Shown here: piece by piece, positions 43,216-53,785 of the stretch | How the letters are laid out: the number at the start of each line of letters is the position of its first letter | Position numbering within the stretch: the first letter of the stretch is position 1 | Origin: Roseibium polysiphoniae | GTDB lineage: Bacteria; Pseudomonadota; Alphaproteobacteria; Rhizobiales; Stappiaceae | DNA: 64,000 nt | Assembly: GCF_014842925.1 (NCBI RefSeq) | Contig: NZ_JACYXJ010000001.1 | Span: 682,001 to 746,000 of the forward strand | Direction: 5' to 3' | Notes under the pieces: model-generated | The model's database searches: none | Told to the model about the DNA's origin: nothing | The model's input: only the letters and a program-made list of their open reading frames with translations | Program-made: the position numbers and the translations under genes

Positions 43216-43899
43216 ATGGCGGAACCACCTCGTCAGCTGCCCTTGGAATTGCCGCATGAGCAGGCGCTTGGCCGGGATGACTATCTCGTCGGCAGCTCCA
43301 ACCGCGCCGCGTTCGATCTCCTGGAGCGGTGGCCGGACTGGCCCTCGGCGGTTGTTGTGCTGGCCGGGCCGGTCGGAGCCGGCAAGACCCATCTCGTGGA
43401 AGCATGGCATGAGGATACCGATGCAGCGGTCCTCGCGGCGGCAGATCTGACCGTCGAAAGCGTGACGGGTCTGGTTGCCGCTGGTGCCGTTGCGCTGGAA
43501 GATGCGCACAAAGGTGTGGACGAAACCGCCCTGTTTCATCTGCTCAATGCCGCCCGTCAGGCGGGCGTGCGCGTTCTGATCACCAGTCGTACGTGGCCGA
43601 CGGCCTGGAACCTAACCCTTCCGGACCTGGTGTCGCGCCTGAGGGCTGCGACACCTGTCGAAATTCTTGAGCCGGACGACAGTCTTTTGCGCCAGGTCCT
43701 GGTGAAACTCTTCGCAGATCGTCAAATTGTCATTGATCCGGGAGTAGTTGAGTATCTGGTTGTCCGCATGGAGCGCTCCCTTGGGGTCGCCGGCCGGGCC
43801 GTCGATGCCATTGATCGGGAAGCGCTTGCGGGCCGCGTGAAGATCACAAAGCCTCTTGCGGGAAGGGTGCTCGAAGTCGTACAGGCGAGCAACGGCTGA
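43216..43899 (+). CDS. hdaA: DnaA-related regulatory protein HdaA
   Basis: A 227-residue AAA+ protein related to DnaA domain [38 protein letters not shown] is the Hda-type start including the clamp-binding QLPLEL peptide; [19 protein letters not shown] is the P-loop; and [11 protein letters not shown] the Walker B. Hda binds the DNA polymerase clamp and stimulates ATP hydrolysis by DnaA to stop re-initiation (established). It lacks the DnaA DNA-binding domain. The polyphosphate kinase gene follows after 107 bases. Confidence 0.9.
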   Translation: MAEPPRQLPLELPHEQALGRDDYLVGSSNRAAFDLLERWPDWPSAVVVLAGPVGAGKTHLVEAWHEDTDAAVLAAADLTVESVTGLVAAGAVALEDAHKGVDETALFHLLNAARQAGVRVLITSRTWPTAWNLTLPDLVSRLRAATPVEILEPDDSLLRQVLVKLFADRQIVIDPGVVEYLVVRMERSLGVAGRAVDAIDREALAGRVKITKPLAGRVLEVVQASNG

Positions 43900-44006
43900 A
43901 ACGTTTGAAACGGCGCTGGACAGTCGGTCTTGTGAGCCGTCCGGCTGTGTCAGGTGTCGCGAAATCAGGTGGTACGCTGGAAACTGCCAGCGTGAAGGAG
44001 ACGGGG

Positions 44007-46226
44007 ATGAACGAGAGCGTCGATCTATCAAAGGCAGTTGAGGCCTCGGCGAACGCCCCCAACTCTCTGACGACGGATCCGGGAACCGAGATCAGCGATC
44101 TTGCAAATTCTCCCGCGCGGTTCATGAACCGGGAATTGTCGTGGCTTCAATTCAATCACCGGGTGCTCGAAGAAGCGATGAACCGCAACCATCCGCTTCT
44201 TGAGCGCGTGCGGTTCCTCTCCATTTCAGCGAACAATCTCGATGAGTTCTTCATGGTTCGCGTTGCGGGCCTACGCGGTCAGCAAAGAGCGGACGTGACC
44301 CATCGTTCGGATGATGGTCTCGGACCGGCCGAGCAGCTCGAAAAGATCTCCGAGGCAGTGCGCGGTCTTCAGGCTTCGCAGCAGTCGATCTGGCGTGAGC
44401 TCAGGACCGAAGTTGCGGAAAAGGGCATCGAGATCCTCGACACCCGGACCATCAGTGATGAGGACCGGTCGTGGCTTGAAGACTATTTCCTGTCCTACAT
44501 TTTCCCGGTGCTGACGCCGCTGGCGATTGATCCGGCTCACCCGTTCCCCTTCATTCCAAATCTTGGTTTTTCGATCGTCTTCCAGCTGGCGCCTGTCGGT
44601 GGCGGGCGCGGGATGATCGCATTGCTCCGCATTCCCGGTCAGATCGCACGCTTCGTTCAGCTGCCGAACGGTGCGGAAGGGGCAACCCGCTTCGTGGCGA
44701 TTGAACGCGTGATCGGCCTTTTCATTGGAAGGCTCTTCCCGGGTTACGAGATCCTTGGAAAAGGCGCCTTTCGCGTCATCCGTGACAGCGACCTGGAAAT
44801 CGAGGAAGAAGCAGAGGACCTGGTGCGCCTGTTCGAAAGCGCATTGAAACGCCGCCGTCGCGGTTCGGTCATCCGTCTCGAGATCCAGGACACAACGCCG
44901 CCAGCGCTGCGTGAATTCGTCGCCAGCGCGCTTGATGTGGAAGACCATGAGATCTTCCTCGCTGACGGCCTTCTTGCGCTCAACAATCTGTCCCAGCTGG
45001 TCGACCTTGAACGCAATGACCTCAAGTTTGAGCCCTATACGGCCCGTTTCCCAGAGCGGATCCGCGAGCATGGTGGTAATTGTTTTGCGGCGATCCGGCA
45101 GAAGGACATCGTCGTCCATCACCCTTACGAATCCTTCGATGTGGTCGTTCAATATCTGCGGCAGGCGGCGCAGGATCCCGATGTCGTCGCGATCAAGCAA
45201 ACGCTCTATCGCACATCAAACAACTCGCCCATCGTCAAGGCTCTGGCCGAGGCAGCAGAAGCTGGCAAGTCGGTGACCGCCCTTGTCGAGTTGAAGGCCC
45301 GCTTTGACGAAGCGGCCAACATCAAATGGGCACGCGATCTGGAACGCGCCGGTGTTCAGGTGGTCTTCGGCTTTATCGAGCTGAAGACCCACTCGAAGCT
45401 GTCCATGGTGGTTCGCCGTGAACACGGTGAGCTCAAGACCTATTGCCACATCGGCACTGGCAACTATCACCCGATCACCGCTCGGATTTACGAGGATCTG
45501 TCGTTCTTCACCGACGATCCGAACATCGCCCAGGAAGCAGCACGCGTTTTCAACTACATCACCGGTTATGCCGAGCCCGCGGAATTGAAGGCTCTTGCGG
45601 TATCTCCGGTCAATTTGCGCTCGCGTATGCTGGAGTTGACAGAGGCCGAGATTGGCCATGCCAAGGCGGGACGCCCGGCGCAGATCTGGATGAAGATGAA
45701 CTCACTCGTCGATCCCCAGATCATCGACGCGCTCTACCGCGCCAGTGAAGCCGGCGTTCAGATCGATCTGATCATCCGCGGAATTTGCTGTCTCCGCCCG
45801 GGCATTCCAGGCCTGTCGGAGAATATCCGGGTGAAGTCCATCGTTGGACGTTTTCTTGAGCATTCGCGGATCTTCTGTTTTGGCAATGGGCACGGTCTGC
45901 CGTCGCCGCAGGCGCATGTTTACATCGGTTCCGCAGATCTGATGCCGCGCAACATCGACCGCAGGGTAGAGGTTCTGGTGCCGCTGCAGACCGCAACGGT
46001 GCACGAACAGGTCCTCGATCAGATCATGGTCGCAAACCTCAAGGACAACCAGCAAAGCTGGCGCATCCTGCCAGACGGCAGCCATGAACGGGTTGTTCCC
46101 GCGCCGAGCGAAGAGCCCTTCAACGCCCATCGCTATTTCATGACAAATCCGTCACTGTCCGGTCGTGGAAAGTCGCTCAAGAGCGATCGCCCGCGTCCGT
46201 TTCTAAAGCGCCCGGAACGGGGCTAA
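44007..46226 (+). CDS. ppk1: Polyphosphate kinase
   Basis: A 739-residue Ppk1 that polymerises the ATP gamma phosphate into polyphosphate. [20 protein letters not shown] is the conserved N-terminus, [20 protein letters not shown] follows, and the two phospholipase-D-like halves hold the autophosphorylated His in [15 protein letters not shown] and the second His in [30 protein letters not shown] is near the end. AAGGAG lies six bases before ATG 44007, which I prefer to an upstream TTG. It precedes ppx by 17 bases, so synthesis and breakdown enzymes share a transcript. Confidence 0.96.
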   Translation: MNESVDLSKAVEASANAPNSLTTDPGTEISDLANSPARFMNRELSWLQFNHRVLEEAMNRNHPLLERVRFLSISANNLDEFFMVRVAGLRGQQRADVTHRSDDGLGPAEQLEKISEAVRGLQASQQSIWRELRTEVAEKGIEILDTRTISDEDRSWLEDYFLSYIFPVLTPLAIDPAHPFPFIPNLGFSIVFQLAPVGGGRGMIALLRIPGQIARFVQLPNGAEGATRFVAIERVIGLFIGRLFPGYEILGKGAFRVIRDSDLEIEEEAEDLVRLFESALKRRRRGSVIRLEIQDTTPPALREFVASALDVEDHEIFLADGLLALNNLSQLVDLERNDLKFEPYTARFPERIREHGGNCFAAIRQKDIVVHHPYESFDVVVQYLRQAAQDPDVVAIKQTLYRTSNNSPIVKALAEAAEAGKSVTALVELKARFDEAANIKWARDLERAGVQVVFGFIELKTHSKLSMVVRREHGELKTYCHIGTGNYHPITARIYEDLSFFTDDPNIAQEAARVFNYITGYAEPAELKALAVSPVNLRSRMLELTEAEIGHAKAGRPAQIWMKMNSLVDPQIIDALYRASEAGVQIDLIIRGICCLRPGIPGLSENIRVKSIVGRFLEHSRIFCFGNGHGLPSPQAHVYIGSADLMPRNIDRRVEVLVPLQTATVHEQVLDQIMVANLKDNQQSWRILPDGSHERVVPAPSEEPFNAHRYFMTNPSLSGRGKSLKSDRPRPFLKRPERG

Positions 46227-46243
46227 GGCGAAAATTGGACGAA

Positions 46244-47770
46244 ATGACTGATCGTTTTTCTCCGGCCCGGGGTCGGCTCAATGGCTCAGGTCCCATCGCT
46301 GTGGTCGACATCGGGTCCAACTCCGTGCGTTTGGTCGTCTATGAGCGCAAGGCGCGGACGCCGACCATGCTCTTCAACGAAAAAGTGCTCGCAGGATTGG
46401 GCCGAGGCATCGCCGCAACTGGCCGGCTTTCCGATGAATCGGTTCAACTCGCGCTCGGTGCTCTGGACCGCTTTCGCGCGCTGTCAGATCACATCGGGGT
46501 TCAGGAGACCCATGTAATTGCCACTGCCGCCGCGCGTGATGCGGAAAACGGGGCGGAATTCGTTGCGCGCGTGGAAGAGGTCCTGGGCGAACCCGTTCGG
46601 ATCCTCAACGGCAACGAAGAGGCCTATTATTCCGCTCTTGGTGTCGTCGCCGGTTTCTGGGAACCGCGCGGCATCGTCGGCGATATGGGCGGCGGCAGTC
46701 TGGAGCTTGTGCAATTGGCCGGCGACAAACCGGGCAAGGGCACCACGTTTCCGCTTGGCGGCCTGCGCATTCAGGAAGAGGCGGACGGCAAGATCTCCAA
46801 GGCGCAGAAAATCGCCGAGGAATGCCTGTCCAACTACAAGTGGCCGGATATGGCCGATGGCGAGCGCGTATTTTATGCGGTCGGCGGTACCTGGCGCTCT
46901 CTTGCACGGCTGCACCAGCAGCAGAAGAAATATCCGCTCCACGTGATGCACAACTACGAGATCGACGGCGAGGAGGCCATTGCCTTCTGCAAGTCGCTGC
47001 AGAAGGTCAACCTGGAAGGCGTCGATTCAGCCGAGGTCGTGTCCAAGCAGCGCCGTGCACTCGTGCCCTTTGGCGCTGTCGTGCTGGAACAGATCCTGCG
47101 CTCCATGCGTGCTGACAAGGTCGTCTTGTCGGCCACAGGCGTGCGTGAGGGACTTCTGCATGAAAAGCTGCCAGCGGAAATCCAGGCGCAGGATCCGGTG
47201 ATCGAGGCGGCCCGGGAGCTGTCGATTTTGCGCGCTCGCTCGCCGGAACACGCAGAGGAACTGATTGCGTGGACGGACGGTATTTTCGACGCACTCGAGA
47301 TCGAGGAGACGGAACAGGAGCGGCATTTGCGCCATGCGGCGTGTCTTTTGTCCGACATCGGCTGGCGTGCTCATCCTGACTACCGGGGCGAGCAGAGCCT
47401 CAACATTATCTCCAATGCCGCCTTTGTCGGGTTGGATCATGCCGCACGTGCCTATCTGGCGGCCTCCGTCTTCTATCGCCACCAGGGCCTGAACGAGGAC
47501 GGGCTTTCACCTGTGATCCGCAAGCTGTCGACAGAGCGTCTGAGCCAGCGCGCGCGGATCCTGGGCGCGGCCCTTCGGGTGGCGTCCCTGTTGAGTGCCT
47601 CAATGCCAGGGGTCTTGCCGCAGACATCCGTTCTGGCAGACGATGAAATGGTTATCCTGCGTCTTCCGGCCAATCTGTCGACCTTTGAAGGCGAGCGTCT
47701 GCGCAAGCGTCTCGGGCAATTTGCCAAGCTTATCGGCTCGAAAGGCATGATCGCCGTGCTGCCGACATAA
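46244..47770 (+). CDS. ppx: Exopolyphosphatase (Ppx/GppA family)
   Basis: A 508-residue ASKHA-fold phosphatase that shortens polyphosphate from the end. AVVDIGSNSVRLVVYE is the first ATP-binding motif, ATAAARDAENGAEFV the next, and VGDMGGGSLELVQL the second phosphate loop; residues 310-500 are the HD-like helical C-terminal part (HAACLLSDIGWRAHPDYRGEQ). The start may instead be TTG 46235, which has AAGG at a better distance. The pair with ppk1 is typical for alphaproteobacteria. A bidirectional terminator separates it from rnd. Confidence 0.94.
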   Translation: MTDRFSPARGRLNGSGPIAVVDIGSNSVRLVVYERKARTPTMLFNEKVLAGLGRGIAATGRLSDESVQLALGALDRFRALSDHIGVQETHVIATAAARDAENGAEFVARVEEVLGEPVRILNGNEEAYYSALGVVAGFWEPRGIVGDMGGGSLELVQLAGDKPGKGTTFPLGGLRIQEEADGKISKAQKIAEECLSNYKWPDMADGERVFYAVGGTWRSLARLHQQQKKYPLHVMHNYEIDGEEAIAFCKSLQKVNLEGVDSAEVVSKQRRALVPFGAVVLEQILRSMRADKVVLSATGVREGLLHEKLPAEIQAQDPVIEAARELSILRARSPEHAEELIAWTDGIFDALEIEETEQERHLRHAACLLSDIGWRAHPDYRGEQSLNIISNAAFVGLDHAARAYLAASVFYRHQGLNEDGLSPVIRKLSTERLSQRARILGAALRVASLLSASMPGVLPQTSVLADDEMVILRLPANLSTFEGERLRKRLGQFAKLIGSKGMIAVLPT

Positions 47771-47799
47771 ACGCAGCTGGATCTCGCTGAGCCACTGAC

Positions 47800-47827
47800 A
47801 AAAAACGCGCCATCTGGCGCGTTTTTT
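47800..47827. terminator. Bidirectional terminator between ppx and rnd
   Basis: AAAAAACGCGCCA and TGGCGCGTTTTTT pair with a two-base TC centre, giving A and T runs on both sides of convergent genes. Confidence 0.92.
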
Positions 47828-47847
47828 GTTTCAACTGTTGGAAAGTG

Positions 47848-49023
47848 CTACTCAGCCGCTTCTGCGTTTTCCGGCTGCTGTTCGATCGCAACGATCTGGC
47901 GGTCGCGGAAGGCCAGAGCCACTTCGCCGCGTTTCAGCTTCAGCGCGGTTTCTCCGAAGAGTTCCAGGCGCCAGCCCTTCATGGCCGCAACATCGGCGTG
48001 ATCGTCGGCCGCGATCTTTTCAAGGTCATCGACCGTGGCAATCACCTTGGATGCAACGCCATGGGCCTCGCTAACGAGCTTCAACAGCACCTTGAGAAGG
48101 TCGACCGCAGCGGCGGATCCGTCGGGCGCCTGGCGGCCCTTGGGCAGCTTGGGCAGCTCGTCCCGCGGAATGGCCATGGCGCGTTTGACGGCCTTGAGGA
48201 TTTCATCTGCCGATTTGGACCGCTCGAAGCCGCGCGGAATTGTCCGCAGTCGGCCGAGAGCCTCCGCAGTTTGCGGCTGCTGGGCAGCGACCTCATAGAT
48301 GGCGTCGTCCTTCAGCACCCTGCTGCGCGGCACATCCCGACCCTGGGCTTCGGTTTCGCGCCAGGCGGCAACTTCCATCATGACGGCCAGCTCGATGGGC
48401 TTGCGCACCCGCATCTTGAGCCGCTGCCAGGCATTGGCGGGCTCCGTATGATAGGTGCCTTCCGAGGTGAGAATTTTCATCTCGTCCTCGACCCAATGGC
48501 TGCGGTTTTGCTCTGCCAGGTTGGCCTTCAGGAACTGATAGGCATCGCGCAGGTGTGTTACGTCAGCCAGGGCATAGTCCAGCTGCTTCTGGGTCAGCGG
48601 GCGGCGCGCCCAATCGGTAAAGCGTGAGGATTTGTCGATCCGTGCGCCCGTGACCTTGTAGATCAGCTGGTCGTAAGAGATCGAGTCGCCGAAGCCGCAG
48701 ACCATTGCCGCAACCTGCGTGTCAAAAAGAGGCGCGGGTATCAGACCGCCCAACTTGAAGACGATCTCGATGTCCTGGCGTGCGGCATGAAACACCTTTG
48801 TCAGGCTCTCGTCGCGCATAAGCGCGAAAAACGGCTCGAGATCCAATCCGTCCGCAAGGGCGTCAACAATGAAGGCCATGTCCGGACCAGCCATCTGAAT
48901 GACGCAAAGTTTCGGCCAGAAAGTCGTTTCTCGCAAAAATTCTGTGTCGACCGTGACATAGTCGTGGGCGGCGAGGCGCTCGCAAGCGTTGGCGAGTTCT
49001 GTTGTATTCGTAATCACATGCAT
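47848..49023 (-). CDS. rnd: Ribonuclease D
   Basis: A 391-residue 3'-5' exoribonuclease of the DEDD family that trims tRNA and other RNA 3' ends. The four metal acids are in DYVTVDTEFLRETTFW (Asp, Glu), VFHAARQDIEIVF (Asp) and LDYALADVTHL (Asp with the Tyr of the DEDDy type). HRDC domains follow: the first near residues 210-290 (WRETEAQGRDVPRSRVLKDDAIYEVA) and a weaker one near the C-terminus. Length is typical. It is divergent from parA with a conspicuous palindrome in between. Confidence 0.95.
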   Translation of the reverse strand: MHVITNTTELANACERLAAHDYVTVDTEFLRETTFWPKLCVIQMAGPDMAFIVDALADGLDLEPFFALMRDESLTKVFHAARQDIEIVFKLGGLIPAPLFDTQVAAMVCGFGDSISYDQLIYKVTGARIDKSSRFTDWARRPLTQKQLDYALADVTHLRDAYQFLKANLAEQNRSHWVEDEMKILTSEGTYHTEPANAWQRLKMRVRKPIELAVMMEVAAWRETEAQGRDVPRSRVLKDDAIYEVAAQQPQTAEALGRLRTIPRGFERSKSADEILKAVKRAMAIPRDELPKLPKGRQAPDGSAAAVDLLKVLLKLVSEAHGVASKVIATVDDLEKIAADDHADVAAMKGWRLELFGETALKLKRGEVALAFRDRQIVAIEQQPENAEAAE

Positions 49024-49106
49024 GGTGATCGGGAGCTATATCGCAGTCTCGCCACTTTGTCGCCACGAAATCGCGGGGGAAGGCTTGGTCTTTGGTCGTG
49101 GAGGTG

Positions 49107-49172
49107 CAATAAGTGCGCTTATTGTAACTCTGCACAGGAACTGTTGCATGAAGGCGACAGGCGAATAAGCGC
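49107..49172. promoter_or_regulatory. AATAAG repeats between rnd and parA
   Basis: CAATAAG and CTTATTG form a perfect inverted repeat with a four-base centre (49107-49124), and a further AATAAGCGC at 49164-49172 is the reverse complement of GCGCTTATT inside the first. Three half-sites in the 225-base divergent gap suggest an operator for rnd, parA or both. The binding protein is unknown. Confidence 0.5.
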
Positions 49173-49248
49173 TAACGGGTCAGCTGCTTGACGGTGACAG
49201 GGGCTTGGGGCCGGCTCGAAACGAACAGGGAAAAGAGGGAACTGGCAT

Positions 49249-49875
49249 ATGCGTAAGATACTGGTTGTCAACTCCAAAGGGGGCTGCGGCAAGACCACTC
49301 TGGCGACGAACCTCGCGGTTTCCTTTGCTGCACGCGGCGCAGATGTGGCGCTGGCTGACGCGGATCGACAAAAGTCATCTCTCGAATGGGTCAAGCGCCG
49401 CAGCAAGTCGATGGCGCCGATCAAGGCGCTCAACTGGGCCAAGGCGGAAAACATCGGCGAAGACAAGGGCAGGGATCTCGATGTGATCATCATCGACGGA
49501 CCCGGAGGATTGCGGAGTGAGTTGGCCAAGTCCCTGATTGCGGAAGCCAGCGACATCGTCGTGCCTGTCTTGCCCTCCGTCTTTGATTGGGATGCGACCT
49601 TAAAGTTTCTGGATGGCATCTCCGAGGTGAAGCGGGTGCGCAAGGGCAAGGCGGACATCCATGTGATCGCCAACCGGGTCAACCGTCGTTCCACGCAGCT
49701 TGGCGACCTTGAAGAGACCCTGTCTGAAAAGGGGTATCCGGTGCTGTGCCGCATTGGCGATCGCGTTATTTACGCACGCGAAGCAGCCCGCGGGAGCGGC
49801 ATTTTTGACTACAAGGACACGGCCTCTGCGGATGTCCGGAGCCAATGGCATCCATTGCTGCAGGCGCTGGATTGA
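49249..49875 (+). CDS. Orphan ParA-family ATPase
   Basis: A 208-residue deviant Walker ATPase. KILVVNSKGGCGKTTLATNLAVSFAARG is the Walker A with the ParA signature lysine; VALADADRQKSSLEWVKRR is the switch I region; DVIIIDGPGGLRSELAKSL is switch II/Walker B with Gly-Pro-Gly; and VIANRVNRRS the later nucleotide block. There is no ParB partner and no N-terminal HTH, so it is not the chromosome-partitioning ParA. Such orphans position chemoreceptors, carboxysomes or cell-pole proteins. It sits between rnd and aspS, probably transcribed alone. Confidence 0.88.
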   Translation: MRKILVVNSKGGCGKTTLATNLAVSFAARGADVALADADRQKSSLEWVKRRSKSMAPIKALNWAKAENIGEDKGRDLDVIIIDGPGGLRSELAKSLIAEASDIVVPVLPSVFDWDATLKFLDGISEVKRVRKGKADIHVIANRVNRRSTQLGDLEETLSEKGYPVLCRIGDRVIYAREAARGSGIFDYKDTASADVRSQWHPLLQALD

Positions 49876-50048
49876 TTCGGCCCCGGTCGATCAGGTCGAT
49901 GTATCTTTACCCAAGCGGTCAATAAGCTGGCCGTTTATGGCTCGGTCCCTTGACTTTGCCCCGCTGACGTGGCTTTTCCAGCCGACGTAGCCTGCCATCC
50001 GGCAGAGGCGACAAGATCCCATTGGCTTTTGAAACTGTCGAGGAATTC

Positions 50049-51830
50049 ATGCATCCCTACCGTAGTCACACGTGCGGCGACTTGCGCGCAACCCATGTCG
50101 GCGAAACCACTCGCCTGTCCGGTTGGGTCCACCGCGTCCGCGATCACGGAGGTCTGCTCTTCATCGATTTACGTGACCATTACGGTGTCACGCAGTGTGT
50201 GATCGATCCTGATTCCAAGGCTTTCAAGCTGGCTGAAACTGTTCGTTCGGAGTGGTGCATTCGCATCGACGGCGATGTGAAGAAGCGCACGGACGAGACC
50301 ATCAACCCGGACATTGGCACCGGCGAAGTCGAGATCTTCATTCGGGACATGGAAGTGCTTGGCGCGGCGAAAGAGCTGCCGCTGCCGGTCTTTGGCGACC
50401 TGGATTATCCCGAAGAAGTCCGCCTGAAGTACCGCTACCTCGATCTGCGGCGCGAGAAACTCCACAACAACATCATGCTGCGCTCCAATGTGGTTGCGGA
50501 TCTGCGTCAGCGTATGTGGGACATCGGCTTCAACGAATTCCAGACACCGATCATCACCGCGTCGTCGCCTGAAGGGGCACGAGACTTCCTCGTGCCGTCC
50601 CGTCTGCATCCGGGCAAGTTTTACGCTCTTCCGCAGGCCCCTCAGCAGTTCAAGCAGCTGATCATGGTGTCGGGCTTCGACAAGTATTTCCAGATCGCGC
50701 CCTGTTTCCGCGATGAAGACCCACGGGCCGACCGCTCGCCAACCGATTTCTACCAGCTCGATCTCGAGATGTCCTATGTCACCCAGCAGGACGTTTTCGA
50801 CACCATCGAGCCGGTGCTGGCTGGCTGTTTCGAAAAATTCGGCGGCGGCCGTCCTGTCAATCGGAACTGGCCGCAAATCTCCTACAAGGACGCGGCGCTC
50901 TGGTACGGCAGCGACAAGCCGGATCTGCGCAACCCGATCAAGATGCAGGTCGTTTCGGAGCACTTCGAAGATTCCGGCTTTGCGATCTTCGCAAACCTTC
51001 TCAAGCAGGAAGGCACGGAAGTTCGCGCGATCCCTGCGCCGACAGGTGGCAGCCGCAAGTTCTGTGACCGCATGAACAAGTTTGCCCAGGGCGAAGGCCT
51101 TCCGGGTATGGGCTATATCTTCTGGCGCAAGGCGGAAGACGGCTCCATGGAAGCCGCAGGTCCGCTGGCAAAGAACATTGGTCCGGAGCGGACAGAAGCT
51201 ATCCGCCAGCAGCTTGGTCTCGAAGTCGGCGACGCAGCCTTCTTCCTCGGCGGCAAGCCGAAGGCCTTCCAGACCGTTGCCGGCAAGGCCCGTGTCATCA
51301 TCGGAGAAGAGTTGGGTCTGACAGATCTCGACAAGTTCGAGTTCGCCTGGATTGTCGACTTCCCGATCTATGAAAAGGATGAGGACACCGGCGAGATCGA
51401 TTTCGAGCACAACCCGTTCTCCATGCCTCAGGGCGGGATGGAAGCGCTTGAAGGTGATCCCCTGGAAGTCCTGGGCTACCAGTACGATCTGGCCTGTAAC
51501 GGTCACGAGCTGGTCTCCGGTGCGATCCGGAACCACAAGCCGGAGATCATGTACAAGGCTTTCGAGATTGCCGGCTATGGCAAGGAAGAAGTTGAAAAGC
51601 GCTTCGGCGGCATGGTCACAGCCTTTCAGTATGGTGCGCCCCCCCACGGCGGTTGCGCGGCCGGGATTGACCGGATTGTCATGCTGCTGGCCAATGAGGC
51701 GAACATCCGTGAGGTCATCATGTTCCCGATGAACCAGAAGGCGGAAGACCTGATGATGAACGCACCATCGGATCCGCAGGCGGCCCAGCTGCGTGAGCTT
51801 CATCTGCGTCTGAACCTGCCAGAAAGCTGA
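50049..51830 (+). CDS. aspS: Aspartate--tRNA ligase
   Basis: A 593-residue class II synthetase of the bacterial type. [45 protein letters not shown] is the OB-fold anticodon domain; [47 protein letters not shown] text gives motif 1 to the flipping loop; [24 protein letters not shown] is motif 2; the bacterial GAD insertion follows; and [14 protein letters not shown] is motif 3. ATG 50049 matches the family start and has GAGG in front. Whether it also charges tRNA-Asn depends on gatCAB elsewhere. Confidence 0.96.
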   Translation: MHPYRSHTCGDLRATHVGETTRLSGWVHRVRDHGGLLFIDLRDHYGVTQCVIDPDSKAFKLAETVRSEWCIRIDGDVKKRTDETINPDIGTGEVEIFIRDMEVLGAAKELPLPVFGDLDYPEEVRLKYRYLDLRREKLHNNIMLRSNVVADLRQRMWDIGFNEFQTPIITASSPEGARDFLVPSRLHPGKFYALPQAPQQFKQLIMVSGFDKYFQIAPCFRDEDPRADRSPTDFYQLDLEMSYVTQQDVFDTIEPVLAGCFEKFGGGRPVNRNWPQISYKDAALWYGSDKPDLRNPIKMQVVSEHFEDSGFAIFANLLKQEGTEVRAIPAPTGGSRKFCDRMNKFAQGEGLPGMGYIFWRKAEDGSMEAAGPLAKNIGPERTEAIRQQLGLEVGDAAFFLGGKPKAFQTVAGKARVIIGEELGLTDLDKFEFAWIVDFPIYEKDEDTGEIDFEHNPFSMPQGGMEALEGDPLEVLGYQYDLACNGHELVSGAIRNHKPEIMYKAFEIAGYGKEEVEKRFGGMVTAFQYGAPPHGGCAAGIDRIVMLLANEANIREVIMFPMNQKAEDLMMNAPSDPQAAQLRELHLRLNLPES

Positions 51831-51938
51831 GTATCGGCAGGGATAGCTGACGGGCAGAAAGCTGCCTGAACAGCTGGCGCCCTGAGGCCGATCCGCTTAT
51901 ATGGGGCAAGTCAGATGATTTGGCCGATGAATATCTCG

Positions 51939-51962
51939 AGGGCCGGGAAACCGGCCCTTTTG
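51939..51962 (+). terminator. Terminator after aspS
   Basis: AGGGCCGG and CCGGCCCT pair around GAAA, followed by TTTTGC. It overlaps the start region of the next gene. Confidence 0.82.
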
Positions 51963-51978
51963 CTTGAAAGAGACAATT

Positions 51979-53769
51979 TTGCTTAATCCAGCCAAGTGGC
52001 AGATGTTGAACGATCCGGACGGGTCCGTGCAGTTGATCAAGCGGCTGATCCGCGAGAACGCTCGCGAATATGCCAGCCGTTATGTCCTTGCCTTTATTTT
52101 CATGGGCCTTGTCGCGGCCTCGACGGCTGCGAGTGTCTGGATCCTCCGTGATGTGATCAACGAGGTTTTCATCAATCGCGACAAGCAGATGATCTACGTC
52201 ATCGCCCTGTCTGTGATGGCAATTTTCTTGGTCAAGGGGGGCGCTGCCTACGGACAAATGCTGGTTCTGGGCCGTATTGGAAATGCGATTGTCGCGAAGT
52301 TACAAAAAAAGCTGTTCAAGCACATGTCGGAGCAGGATATTTCCTACTTCGACAAGACTGGGTTCGGTGACATCGCCGTGCGCATCAGTCGTGGTGCAAC
52401 GGACACCAGATCGGTCATCGACACCGTTGTCATCGCACTAGGCCGCGACGTGTTGACGGTGATTGCTCTTGTTACCGTGATGATCATTCAGGATCCGCTC
52501 CTGAGCGGCTTTGCCCTTCTCGTGATGCCGCCTGCGGTGCTCGGCGTTGGCGTCCTGATCCGACGCGTGCGCAAATACGCAAAAATGCAGTTCGTTTCCA
52601 GTACACAGATCATGTCGGCCCTGCAGGAAACGATCCGCGGTATTCGCGTCGTCAAGGCTTTTGGCGTCGAGCCGACGATGCAGGGGCGAATGAATAATGC
52701 AGTCTCGGATGTGGAGCGGCAGTCAAACAAGATTGTGTCGCTCACCGCTCGGACGTCGCCCCTGATGGATACGTTGGCCGGTTTCGCAATTGCTCTGGTC
52801 ATTCTCTATGGCGGCTATTCCGTCGTCGAGCGCCAGCAGGATCCAGGCGCCTTCTTCTCGTTTATTGCAGCGCTCCTGATGGCGTATGATCCCGCGCGCC
52901 GTCTCGCCCGTTTGCAGGTCAACCTCAACAATAGCCTTGTCGGCGTCAGGTTGATGTATGAGCTGATCGATGACGTTCCCGTGCTCAAGGACAACCCCAC
53001 GTCCACGGATCTTGTTGTGAGCGAGGGAGAGGTCCGGTTCGAGGATGTGCATTTTGCCTATGGCGAAAGCGCGGCCCTCAACGGCCTGACGCTGACCGCC
53101 GAAGCCGGGCGGACAACAGCGCTGGTTGGCGCATCCGGGGCAGGGAAGTCCACCCTGTTCAGTTTGATTGAGAGGTTTTACGCGCCTCAAAGCGGCCAAG
53201 TGCTTGTCGACGGTCAGGACCTGGCGAATGTGCGCATTGCCTCTTTGAGGGCGAACATCGCCTTTGTGACCCAGGATACCTTCCTGTTTGACGGGTCACT
53301 GCGGGAAAACATTGCTGTTGGACGGCCGGATGCGTCGGAGGAAGACATCATTCGGGCTTCCCGAGACGCCAACGCCCATGAGTTTATCATGTCCCTGCCT
53401 GGTGGATATGAGGCCTCGGCGGGCGAAGGCGGGGGGAACCTTTCCGGAGGCCAGCGCCAGCGTATTGCCATTGCACGCGCGATGCTGCGCGACGCTCCGA
53501 TCCTCCTGCTCGATGAGGCGACCTCTGCCCTTGATGCAGAATCCGAGGCCAAGGTGCAGACCGCATTGACCCGCCTGATGGAAGGACGGACCACCTTGGT
53601 GATCGCGCATCGCCTTTCGACGGTGCGCCATGCCGATCAGATCCACGTCCTTGACAAGGGGAAGCTGGTCGAGAGCGGCACACACGCCAGCCTCTATGCC
53701 CATGACGGCATCTATCGCCGTTTGTGCGACCTGCAATTTCAGGAGCAGACCAAGCAGGACGCCGGTTAA
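51979..53769 (+). CDS. MsbA-like ABC exporter (fused permease and ATPase)
   Basis: A protein of about 596 residues. Six membrane helices lie in about residues 30-310; RGIRVVKAFGVE is the coupling helix region. The ATPase is at about 340-590: Walker A ALVGASGAGKST, Q-loop FVTQDTFLFDGSLRENI, signature NLSGGQRQRIAIARAML and Walker B PILLLDEATSALDAESE. It resembles lipid or peptide exporters such as MsbA. The start is uncertain: TTG 51979 has AAAGAGAC in front; ATG 52003 has no ribosome site. It converges on the two exported paralogues with 16 bases between. Confidence 0.92.
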   Translation: MLNPAKWQMLNDPDGSVQLIKRLIRENAREYASRYVLAFIFMGLVAASTAASVWILRDVINEVFINRDKQMIYVIALSVMAIFLVKGGAAYGQMLVLGRIGNAIVAKLQKKLFKHMSEQDISYFDKTGFGDIAVRISRGATDTRSVIDTVVIALGRDVLTVIALVTVMIIQDPLLSGFALLVMPPAVLGVGVLIRRVRKYAKMQFVSSTQIMSALQETIRGIRVVKAFGVEPTMQGRMNNAVSDVERQSNKIVSLTARTSPLMDTLAGFAIALVILYGGYSVVERQQDPGAFFSFIAALLMAYDPARRLARLQVNLNNSLVGVRLMYELIDDVPVLKDNPTSTDLVVSEGEVRFEDVHFAYGESAALNGLTLTAEAGRTTALVGASGAGKSTLFSLIERFYAPQSGQVLVDGQDLANVRIASLRANIAFVTQDTFLFDGSLRENIAVGRPDASEEDIIRASRDANAHEFIMSLPGGYEASAGEGGGNLSGGQRQRIAIARAMLRDAPILLLDEATSALDAESEAKVQTALTRLMEGRTTLVIAHRLSTVRHADQIHVLDKGKLVESGTHASLYAHDGIYRRLCDLQFQEQTKQDAG

Positions 53770-53785
53770 ACCCCGCCGTTCTGCA

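Noticed and set aside
43905-44006. TTG start giving a longer Ppk
   Set aside because: ATG 44007 has AAGGAG at the right distance and the extra residues are not conserved.
50169-51803. Open frame of 544 codons on the minus strand
   Set aside because: Antisense to aspS; composition is that of a shadow frame.
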